From: Artocarpus heterophyllus
Taxonomy: Eukaryota > Streptophyta > Magnoliopsida > Rosales > Moraceae
Reading direction: 5' to 3'
DNA length: 64,000 nucleotides
Assembly (NCBI GenBank): GCA_025403435.1
Contig: CM046348.1
Span: 32,918,052 to 32,982,051, forward strand
Shown here: positions 21,088 to 30,406 of the stretch, piece by piece
Layout: each line of letters begins with the position of its first letter
How positions within the stretch are numbered: the stretch's first letter is position 1
Made by a program: the position numbers and the translations under genes
Notes under the pieces: model-generated
Told to the model about the DNA's origin: nothing
Seen by the model: the letters and a program-made list of their open reading frames with translations, nothing else
Databases searched by the model: none

Positions 21088-21614
21088 TGATATGAACCCC
21101 GCCAAGAACTGACGCGACCCTAACCAAAATTGGTCTCCAACATCAAAATTCCTAATCATTTTTGAATGAAACCGTGACCCAATGCCTAACAAGAAGCACG
21201 AACCTTGGTATGTGAGGATGCCACAATCAGCTATGGACAGACTGATTGATGAGTCTATGAATGCCACAAAATTTTTTGGTAAGTTTAAATAGTTCGTCTA
21301 AGAACCGAGGAGAATTAAACCTCAAATTGTGTGTTAAAAACTTATCTCCATTGAATGAAATTCGTTACAATATATAGTGGTTTCCCCTTTGTGAATTTCA
21401 ACTCCTAATTGCCCATGGAATTTCGAGCAAATCAATTACCCAAAAAAAACGTCTAATCTAAAGCAAATAAGGCAAGTTCCCTTAATGGCTTAAAAGCCTT
21501 ACAATAATAGAAATAAAACAAACGCATGTTTCTAAAAGAAAAGGAAACTAGACAATAAAGAGGTAAATAGTTGATTTTTCTCGCCACTTGTCGCCTCAAA
21601 ACAGGAAAGTAACT
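21088..21614 (-). repeat. Partial LTR between elements D and E
   Basis: F1 LTR missing its first 150 bp or so. Starts (plus-strand view) TGATATGAACC and ends in the GAAAGTAACT region. It serves as the 5' LTR of D and lies where the 3' LTR of E should be. Single 51-bp unit. Confidence 0.82.
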
Positions 21615-22249
21615 AAACATTAAAGGAGGCACTTACACCATACTCACCTGGCAAGTCTAGCTTGTATGCATTATCATTGATCCTTTCAAGGATTTGAAAA
21701 GGACCATCCCCTCTAGGCAACAGCTTGGATTTCCTTTGTTCCAGAAACCGTTCCCTGTGTAAGTGCAACCACACCCAATCGCCGGGCTCGAAGACGAGCT
21801 TGCGACGCCCTTTGTTGGCTTGTTCAGCATATTGTTTAGTCCTTCGCTCGATGTTGAGTCTTGCCTTCTCGTGTATCTGTGAGAAAGTGCATCGGCAACG
21901 AAACAACAGAGAAACAACAGAACTAGGCAATGCAGGGTCAAGTTCGTTAGTGTTTAAAAGCGCCTCTTTGTACAAAAGTACAATCATTGGCTGATTTCAA
22001 AACAAGGCCCTTTTAATTTCACTCCTTTTCATGTAGAAGTTTGTTTTTCTCTTTGCTTTTCTCTCATTGGCTGATTGTGAATTCTTTTCAGCCCTCTCAA
22101 TTTTCTCTCCCTTGCTCTCTTTGCTCTCCTTTTTCTCGGCCATCTTTTCCTTTTTTCTCTCACTGGCCGAACTCTCTCTTTGCACTCCCACTTTTGATTT
22201 TTCCTCGCTCTTCATTTTTTTATCACTTTCTCTCTGTAAGCTCACTTGG
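21615..22249 (-). pseudogene. Element E pol remnant
   Basis: Encodes the charged linker (22,249 to about 21,990) and RALF...[25 protein letters not shown]. It then jumps through a 19-bp piece matching the end of RNase H into the integrase C-terminal module ([23 protein letters not shown] to [12 protein letters not shown]). RT and the integrase catalytic core are absent. Two deletion joints lie within 20 bp of each other, near 21,881 and 21,901. Confidence 0.82.
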
Positions 22250-23937
22250 TCTTCATAGACCTGTTTTGGTGTCAACGGAACAAGAGTGATCGTTTTTTGA
22301 TTGTGAACAAATGAGTACTTGTTGGTGAAACCATCATGCTTAACTCGCCGATCAAATTGCCATGGTCTGCCTAATAACTAGTGCCCAGCTTGCATCGGAA
22401 CCACATCGCACAAAACTTCATCTTCATATCTTCCAATGTGAAAAGAAACTGACACCCGTTTATGCACCTTTACCTCACCAGTATCATTTAACCATTGCAA
22501 TTTATATGGTCGAGGATGCTTACTTGTTGGCAGCCCTAACTTCTCTACCATGGTTGTGCTAGCAACATTAGTACAACTCCCACCATCAATAATCACACTA
22601 CATACCTTGTTTTGGACATGGCACCTAGTGTGGAAGATGTTTTCCCGTTGCACCTCTTCATCTTCTTCTTTGGCTTGCACACTTAAAGCTCTCCTTGTGA
22701 CCAACAATTCTCCTTGGACAGAGCACTCCTCATTGTCGGCATCCTCTAATGAAGGCATAGAATCATTGTCCGAATCCTCCTTGGTTTCAATCTCTCCATT
22801 GTCCCGAATCACCATAGCTCGTTTGTTCGGACGTTGGCTTGCTATGTGACCCCTGCCTTGACATTTAAAACATTTAATATCACGATTCCGAGTAGTGGAA
22901 GAATCGGATTTACCTTGATTCCCATGGCTGGCCAACTCTTGTTTCTGCTCAATCTTTGGCTTGGTGTTGGGTTGCTTCTCATCCCTCTTCCATTGGTTCA
23001 TTTTCCAAGCGGATGTACTTGAGTTGATTCTCAATTGCTTCCATTGCTTCTCATCCCTCTTCCATTGGCTAGGACGTGTGTTACTGCCCCTCCTCATAAG
23101 TTGATTCTCAATTTTAATAGCCATGTGCACCTTGTCCTCCAACTCCACATAATGTTGTAACTCAACGGCATTGTGAATATCTCGGTTCAAACCCGCCAAA
23201 AACCTTGCCATTGTAGCCTCCCGATCCTCCTCTATATTGGCTCGAATCATCATAACCTCCATCTCCTTATAGTACTCCTCTACACTCCGGTTGCCCTGCT
23301 TAAGGTTTTGTAGTTTGTTGTACAACTCCCGGTAGTAGTAAGTTGGTAAAAATCGCTTCCTCATTACGGTCTTCATCTCTTCCCATGACTCAATAGGCTG
23401 CTCTCTATTTCATCTCCTGTTTATAACAAGCTGATCCCACCAAGTAATAGCATAATCAGAAAATTCAATTACAGCCAGTTTTACCTTCTTCGCCTCAGAA
23501 TAGTAGTGGCAGCCAAAGATGAACTCCATTTTCTTCTCCCATTCTAGGTACGCTTCTGGATTGGATTTGCCTTGAAATGATGGTATCTTCATTTTTATGC
23601 CTCTCAAACTATCATCTTCCCGGTTCCTAACTCCTCTATCCCGTCTAAATCTTCGATGACTACTCGTTGAATCTTCTCCTTTGTCAAACTCTTCTCCATC
23701 AATCCTATAGTAGTCATCAACCTCTCCTCTAACCGGAACCCTTTCTCGGCTACGCACATGAGGAACATGTTGTGGCTGTTCCACACGTGCGTTTTCTATC
23801 CGGTCTATCCTCTCATGAAGCTGTCCTAACTCTCCCCTCAACAATCGCCTCATCTCCCCCATCATCGCTTCCATAAGAAGTTTTGGGTCTGCTACACCCG
23901 AGGTACCCTCAATAGTGTTCTTGCTGTTGTTTGACAT
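22250..23937 (-). pseudogene. Element E gag-protease, two stops
   Basis: ATG at 23937-23935 (MSNNSKN). Retains the Gag domain, a knuckle region in which the last Cys is followed by R ([14 protein letters not shown] replaces the final Cys), and protease IIDGGS. Stops: TGA at 23412-23410 (from CGA, the same site as in C and D) and TAG at 22380-22378. A partial duplication of WKRDEKQ with extra residues lies near 23,020-23,070. The codon at the recurrent amber site is CAG here. The changed knuckle Cys would probably spoil RNA binding. Confidence 0.8.
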
Positions 23938-24525
23938 TTTGCAAAGGACCTTACCACACTCCCTTACGTGTTTCACTCGTGAAATGGTTCACTCAATTTC
24001 ACTCGTGTTTACACTCAATACTTTCGGCTTTTGTCCACTCTAATGCTCTCGCCTCTATGCCTTTTCCCACTCATTAATTCTCACTCAGTTCCTATAAAAC
24101 TAGTCGAATCAATATCAAAATTTCCTTGACAATTCACAAATAGATTACCAAAGAGACAAGACTATAACAGGAACAAAGAATTTAGGCTTTCAGAATCACA
24201 CCCAAAAGGAACGAAATTTGACGAAAATTTTTTGGTCTGTATAGGGAATTCAATTTTGGATTCCTTAAATGATGAATAACAAGAATCTGAAAAAAAAAAA
24301 TTTAAGGAAGGTTTCCAGACTCAATAGTGTTTTTTTTTTTCGGATCCTCTTGTTTTTCTTCTTTTTCCCTTTTTTTTTCTTTTTTTTTCTTTCTTTTCTT
24401 TTTGGATCTTTTTTTTTTTTAACCGACTTTGAAAATGGAAATCAAAACTCACGAATAACTGAAACAAACATAAACTAAGAGAACGGATAAGCAAAACCTA
24501 ATTAGAACCTCGCTCTGATACCAAA
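23938..24525 (-). other. Leader and primer site of element E
   Basis: F1-type leader on the minus strand, with pyrimidine-rich (plus-strand view) blocks at about 24,330-24,420. The primer site complement is at 24512-24523. No gene seen. Confidence 0.75.
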
Positions 24526-25278
24526 TGATACGATCCCCGCCAAGAACTGACGCGACCCTAACCAAAATTGGTTTTCAAGATCAAATTCCTAACCGGTTTT
24601 GGATGGAACCGCGACCCGATGCCTAACAAGAAGCACGAACCTTGGTATGCGAGGACGCCACAATCAGCTATGGATGGACTGATTGATAAGTCTTGGTGTG
24701 TGAAGACGCCACAATCAGCTATGGATGGATTGATTGATAAGTCTATGAACGCCACGAAATTTTCCGATAAGTTCGATTAGTTCGTTTAGGAACCAAAGAG
24801 AATTAAACCTCAAATGTGTGTTAATACTTGTCTTCAATTGATTGAAATTCATTACAATATATAGGGGTTCCTATGCGAATTTTCAGCTCCTAATTCCCGA
24901 TGGAATTTCGGGCAAATCTATTACCAAATCACCTAACCTAACGCTTTACAATAATAGAAATAAACAAACGAAAAAAGGAAACTAGACATTAAAAGGTCAT
25001 AAGCTGATTCTTCTCGCCATGTGTCACCTCAAAACGGGAAAGTAACTGAAATGAAAATTACTCGATCCCTTCTAGAGCTTGAATCACGCATTTGTTGGTC
25101 TGGTTGTCGCATGCAATTCCCTCAATGGGCCTCCATGCAATGGCTTGAGCCCAAGTTGCTTGAATCAGCCCAATAAGCGTTTCTTTGAACTTCTTCGCAC
25201 GAGCTCTCGTAACCGGACCAATGGGAACTTGAATTGGACCAATGGGAGCTCTTGCTTGTGCTAACGATGTCCTCATCA
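24526..25278 (-). repeat. Element E 5' LTR (family 1a)
   Basis: Full LTR carrying the 51-bp duplication (about 24,640-24,750). A small rearrangement near 25,230 replaces part of the sequence next to the GPVTRA codons with a repeat of GGACCAATGGGA. Borders element F directly. Confidence 0.87.
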
Positions 25279-25291
25279 CTCCCTAACTCTC

Positions 25292-27267
25292 CAACATTTG
25301 ACATTGAATGTGATGCTTCTGGTGTAGGTATAGGTGCCGTGCTGATGCAAGGAGGACGACCAATTGCGTATTTCAGTGAAAAATTGAGTGGGTCAACACT
25401 AAATTACCCTACTAATGACAAGGAGTTGTACGCGTTGGTTCGAGCATTAAAGACTTGGCAACACTACCTATGGCCCGAGGAATTCGTGATTCGCACTGAT
25501 CACGAGTCATTGAAACATCTGAAGGGACAACAAAAGTTGAATAAGAGGCATGCCCGTTGGGTGGAATTCATCGAGACATTTCCTTATGTCATTCGATACA
25601 AGCACGGTAAGGAGAATGTTGTTGCGGATGCACTTTCTCGCAGGTACGCATTACTTTCTATCCTTGATGCTAAACTGCTTGGTTTTGAGCATATTAAGGA
25701 TTTACACCCTTTAGACCAAGATTTTAGTGAGGAATATCGAGCTTGTGAGAAAAACGCAATGGGTAAATTTTATAGGCATGATGGATTTTTGTTTCAGGAG
25801 AATAAGCTTTGTGTGCCTAATTGTTCTTTGAGAGATTTGTTAGTGAGGGAATCCCATGGTGGCGGATTGATGGGGCATTTTGGAATTGCTAAAACTTTAG
25901 CTGTTTTGCAGGAACACTTCTTTTGGCCACACATGAAAAGGGATGTTGAAAGGATATTAAGGATTTCTCGCAGGTACGCATTACTTTCTATCCTTGACGC
26001 TAAACTGCTTGGTTTTGAGCATATTAAGGATTTATACCCTTTAGACCAAGATTTTAGTGAGGAGTATCGAGCTTGTGAGAAAAATGCAATGGGTAAATTT
26101 TATAGGCATGATGGATTTTTGTGTCGGGAGAATAAGCTTTGTGTGCCTAATTGTTCTTTGAGAGATTTGTTAGTGAGGGAATCCCATGGTGGCGGATTGA
26201 TGGGGCATTTTGGAATTGCCAAAACTTTAGCTGTTTTGCAGGAACACTTCTTTTGGCCACACATGAAAAGGGATGTTGAAAGGATATGTAGTAGATGTGT
26301 CACGTGTAGGCAAGCTAAATCGAGAGCACAACCCCATGGTTTATACACACTTTTGCCAATTCCTAGTGAGCCTTGGACTGATATTTCAATGGACTTTGTG
26401 TTAGGTTTACCTAGGACCAAACGTGGGAAGGATAGTGTGTTTGTGGTTGTAGATCGGTTTTCAAAGATGGCACATTTTATTCCCTGTCATAAAACTGATG
26501 ATGCATCGCATATTGCTGAAATGTTCTTTAGGGAGATTGTGAGAATACATGGCATGCCTAGGACAATTGTTTCAGATAGAGATGCTAAGTTCTTGAGCTA
26601 CTTTTGGAAGACTTTGTGGAGTAAGTTAGGTACTGAGCTGTTGTTTTCTACTACTTGCCACCCACAAACTGATGGTCAAACTGAGGTAGTAAATAGGACT
26701 TTGTCAACCTTATTAAGAGCAATCATCAGTAAGAACATTAAATCATGGGAAGACTGTTTACCGCATGTTGAGTTTGTATATAATCGCTCTGTCCATTCTG
26801 CTACAAAGTATTCACCTTTTGAAATTCTATATGGTCTTAATCCTTTATCACCACTGGATTTATCACCACTACCTGTTTCTGAGTGTGTTAATTTAGATGG
26901 CAAAAGGAAGGCTGACTTTGTTAAACAGATTCATGAGAAAGCAAGACTCAACATTGAGCAAAGAACGGAACAATATGCAAAGCAAGCCAACAAGGGGCGA
27001 CACAAGCTGATTTTTGAACCTGGAGACTGGGTGTGGTTGCACTTTAGAAAGGAGCGTTTTCCAGAACAAAGAAAGTCAAAGTTGTTACCACGGGGAGATG
27101 GTCCATTTCAAGTCCTTGAAAGAATTAATGACAATGCTTACAAGTTGGATTTGCAAGGTGAGTATAATGTAAGTGCTACCTTCAATGTTTCTGATTTGAG
27201 TCCTTTTGATGCAGAGTCTGATTTGAGGACAAATCCTTTCAAGAGGAGGGGAATGATGGAGACTTAG
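25292..27267 (+). CDS. pol: Element F RNase H-integrase, with internal duplication
   Basis: An open frame of about 658 codons that begins at FDIECDASG of RNase H; any start codon upstream lies in the adjoining LTR and is fortuitous. RNase H is followed by two copies of the linker plus integrase zinc-finger region (25636-25957 and 25966-26287), then one catalytic core ([26 protein letters not shown]) and the GPF module. The first zinc finger lacks its Cys pair; the second is complete (CSRCVTC). A one-base deletion near 27,237 shifts the end, so the stop at 27265 replaces the usual LTR-encoded tail. The triad is present, but the duplicated part makes activity doubtful. Confidence 0.85.
25636..26287 (+). 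repeat. 330-bp in-frame tandem duplication in integrase
   Basis: Two near-identical copies of about 322 bp with a period of 330 bp, joined by eight bases. 330 is a multiple of three, so the frame stays open. The copies differ at only a few bases, so the duplication is recent. Confidence 0.92.
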
Positions 27268-28029
27268 GAAGCTCAAATGACCCAATACAAATTCCTGTTG
27301 GACCAGTCACAAGAGCCCGAGCTAAGAAATTCAAGGAAGCACTAAATGGGCTGATTCACGAAATCTGGAATCAAGAAAATTTGTGCAAGCCCATTGACCC
27401 AGGCCCACGTCAACCACAACGGTGCGTCAATTTGATCTAAGTTCTAGAAGAATCCGGATGAGTCAAGCCTGATTGAAATCAGCTCAAATTTTGCAAGATC
27501 AAGTCAATGGAAGACTTTCAAAAACCTTCCCATTTTGGCACACACACGGCTAATCATTTATGCAAATTGTTGACGAGGATTAATTGCACTTTCGTTTTAT
27601 TGTTGGGCGTGTAAATGGCTGAAAATCAGCCATTAAGACTTTCCTTTTTTTTGGTTTTTATTTTAGGCTTAGTAATTATGTTTGAATTTGTCAACTTTTC
27701 TTTTTGGGCAACACTTTGTAATTTTGGCCTATAAATAGGCGTTCCCAAGGTTAATGGAGAATCAATGAATGTTTATTTTTCTGAGAGAGAAAATTCTTTC
27801 TTTGGTTCTTTGACGAACTACACGAACTCATCGGATCAATCCGGGTGTTCAAACCTGACTTATCAATCAAGCTTCCATCCTTGATTGTGGCGTCTTCGAT
27901 ATACCAAGGTTCTTGCTTCGATATAAGCAACGGGTTGTGGTGTCTTCCATCCAAATCTGAGTAGAAACGGTCTTGGTTCCTTCTTATTGATAACGGGTTT
28001 CGTCAGTATATTGGCGAGGTTCTTATCAG
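27254..28029 (+). repeat. Element F 3' LTR (family 2)
   Basis: TGATGGAGAC to TTCTTATCA, 776 bp, preceded by the polypurine tract. It lacks the ATGCATGGAAGGTGGTTG stretch near its start compared with element I LTRs. Confidence 0.88.
27730..27738 (+). promoter_or_regulatory. TATA box of the family-2 LTR promoter
   Basis: TATAAATAG within GGCCTATAAATAGGCG, mid-LTR and conserved in the other F2 LTRs. It is mutated in both LTRs of element I (TATAATAG near 43,130; TATTAATAG near 56,013). Confidence 0.6.
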
Positions 28030-28252
28030 TTGTTGGGCTTCGGGTCGCGGTTCCATCCAAAACCGGTTAGAAATTTTGATCTTGGAAACCAATCTTGGTT
28101 AGGGTCGCATCAGCTCTTGGCGGGGTTCGTATCAACAAGTGTTTCTTTGAACTTCTTCACATGAGTTCTCGTAACTGGACCAATGGGAACTTGAATTGGA
28201 TCTAAATGTCTCATCCCACGTGCTCTTGCTTGTGCTAACGATGTCCTCATCA
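28030..28252. repeat. Two family-1 LTR fragments in opposite orientation
   Basis: 28030-28134 is the 3' end of an F1 LTR on the plus strand, ending GTATCA. 28135-28252 is the 5' part of an F1 LTR on the minus strand, ending with the complement of TGATGAGGAC. They join head-on with no internal DNA. Confidence 0.8.
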
Positions 28253-29489
28253 TTATTTACAATTCCACTTGGACATTTCGAATGGAAAATAATGTCGTTT
28301 GGGCTTAAGAATGCCCCCTTAGAGTTTTAGAGAATAATGAATGAAATATGCAATCCTTATACGGATTTTATCATTACATATATAGACGATGTGTTGATTT
28401 TCTCCAAAAATATAGAAAAGCATTGGAAAATTTACAAATTTTCTTTGATGTTATCAAAAGAATAGGTCTAGTGTTTTCAGCTAGAAAGATGAAGATTTTC
28501 CAAACAAAAGTGAGATTTTTAGGCCATAATATTAGCCAAGGACTTATCAATCATATTGAAAGAGCCATATCATTTATTGAAAAATTCCCTGATGAGATAA
28601 AAGATAAAAAACAGTTACAGAGGTTCGTGGGAAGCCTTAATTACATTGCAGATTTTTATAAAGACTTGTCAAAAGATTCAAAGCCCTTATTTGAAAGGCT
28701 AAGAAAGAATCCTCCTAATTGGATAGAAGAATGCTCTAAAGCCGTTAGAAAAATTAAAGCTAGGGTTAAAGAAATTCCTTGCCTAGCTCTGCCTGACCCT
28801 GACTTATTCAAAATAGTAGAAACAGATGCCTCCGAATTAGGATATAGAGGAATTCTAAAACAAAGAAAAGATAATAAAGAAATATTGGTAAGATTCAAAT
28901 CAGGATTGTGGAATCACACCTAGTAGAAATATCAAAAAGGAAATACTAGCTATTGTGTTAGTCGTCTTAAAATTTCAAGAAGACTTATTGAATAAAAAGT
29001 TTCTTCTCTGAATAGATTACAAATCTGCTAAATCTGTCCTTGAAAAAGATGTTAAAAACCTAGCTTCTAAGCAAATATTTGCTAGGTAGCAAGCTATATT
29101 AGTAGTATTTGAATTTGATATAGAAACATATCAAAGGAGAAACTAGTTATCTTCTTGATTTCTTAACCCGAGAAATTTACAAGGCTTGGAGAAGACATTG
29201 GGAAGACAAGGCCTTATCCTTAACTAACCAGCAATTAAGGCTAACATCTTCTCAACAAGAAGATGATTTCAAACTGATAAGAAGAAGAAGGATTATGATC
29301 ATTGAAAACGATGACCTTAACAGGTCAGTGGAAGAAGTGGCTGAAGAACATCTCCCATTTCATCTTCTTCCAAATACTTACCCGAGGTGTAGAGAATGGT
29401 AGGAATTAATTTTAACAGAAACTGATTCAGCTTCTTTCTCTCATACGATGAGAAACTCAGCAGAAATAGCTTATTCAGCTATTATGATT
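28253..29489 (+). pseudogene. Endogenous pararetrovirus (Caulimoviridae) RT-RNase H fragment
   Basis: Distinct from all the gypsy copies. It has the features of plant pararetrovirus polymerases: an FGLKNAP-type motif near 28,300, YIDD at 28379-28390, a KFPDEIKDKKQLQRFVGSL stretch, and an RNase H region with ETDAS (about 28,820) and ASKQIFAR (about 29,070). It is broken by a frameshift between the YIDD box and the following 191-codon open frame (28348-28923), by stops near 28,334, 28,922, 29,010 and 29,088, and by a shift near 29,140. Movement, coat and protease regions are not seen. This is an old integrated copy with no coding function; the genus is not resolved. Confidence 0.85.
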
Positions 29490-29639
29490 TGATACGAACC
29501 ACACCAACCACGTGACAAAACCCGATACCAAATCTGGAATTTCGAAACTCCAGACCTCAAGTTGAGTAGAACTTTGACCCGTTGCTTAGCAAAGCAAGAA
29601 ACTTCGTATGATGAAGATGCCACAAACGAGTATGGAAAG
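29490..29639 (-). repeat. Family-4 LTR, end part (element H)
   Basis: Starts (plus view) TGATACGAACC and is homologous to, but clearly diverged from, F1 LTR ends. It continues at 36726 after the composite insertion: the reading across GAAAG is collinear with other LTRs. Confidence 0.78.
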
Positions 29640-30406
29640 TGATACGAACCCCGCCAAGAACTGATGCGACCCTAACCAAAATTGGTCTCCAGGATCAATT
29701 TTACTAATCGGTTTTGAAGGGAACCGCGACTCGATGCCTAACAAGAAGCACGAACCTTGGTATGTGAGGATACCACAATCAGCTATGGATGGACTAATTG
29801 ATAAGTCTATGAACGCCATGAAATTTTTTAATAAGTTTGAATAGTTTGTTTAAGAACCGAAGAGAATTAAACCTCAAATTGTGTGTTAAAACTTATCCTC
29901 CATTGAATGAAATTCATTACAATATATAGTGATTCCACTATGTGAATTTTCAGCTCCTAATTGCCCATGGAATTTCGGGCAAATCAATTACCAAAACGTC
30001 TAATCTAAAGCAAATAAGGTAAGTTCCCTTAATGGCTTAAAAACTTTACAATAATAGAAATAAAAAAAACGCATGTTTCTAAAAGAAAAAGGAAACTAGA
30101 CATTAAAAGGTAAATAGCTGATTCTTCTCGCCACTTGTCACCTCAAAACAGGAAAGTAACTGAAATGGAAATTACTCGGTCCCTTCTAGAACTTGAATCA
30201 TGCATTTACTGGTCTAGATGCGACATGCAATTCCCTCAATGGGCCTCCATGCAATAGCTTGAGCCCAAGTTGCTTGAATCAGCCCAATAAGTGTTTCTTT
30301 GAACTTTTTCACATGAGCTCTCGTAACCGGACCAATGGGAACTTGAATTGGATCTGAATATGTATCATCCCACGTGATCTGGCTTGTGCTAACGATGTCC
30401 TCATCA
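29640..30406 (-). repeat. Element G 3' LTR (family 1b)
   Basis: Complement of TGATGAGGAC...GTATCA with a single 51-bp unit. The polypurine tract complement (TTCCCCTCCTCTTG) follows at 30407. An open integrase tail is readable in its first part, including GPVTRA. Confidence 0.9.

Larger units (their letters stand above)
18113..21614 (-). mobile_element. Element D: family-1 gypsy element, truncated
   Basis: Minus-strand element with partial 5' LTR (21614 to 21088), primer site (21085 to 21074), leader, gag, protease and the first half of RT. It is cut in RT at 18113 by the end of element C. The LTR lacks about 150 bp of its start and is joined straight to the integrase C-terminal region of element E, so D and E share one broken LTR in a tandem array. 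Confidence 0.83.
21615..25278 (-). mobile_element. Element E: family-1a gypsy element with pol deleted
   Basis: Minus strand. Complete 5' LTR (25278 to 24526, with the 51-bp duplication), primer site (24523 to 24512), leader, near-intact gag-protease, then almost no RT, RNase H or integrase. The remnant is the integrase C-terminal module, a 19-bp island of the RNase H/integrase boundary (21882-21900) and the linker before RT. It is therefore a non-autonomous derivative that still carries gag. Confidence 0.85.
25279..28029 (+). mobile_element. Element F: family-2 gypsy element, 5' truncated
   Basis: Starts inside RNase H and keeps integrase and a 3' LTR (27254-28029). Gag, protease, RT and the 5' LTR are missing. 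Integrase carries an in-frame tandem duplication. The 3' LTR is followed by F1 LTR scraps rather than a target duplication. Confidence 0.88.

Noticed and set aside
25966..26287. CRISPR-like or satellite array
   Set aside because: Only two copies, each coding for integrase, with no short spacers; it is a simple tandem duplication.
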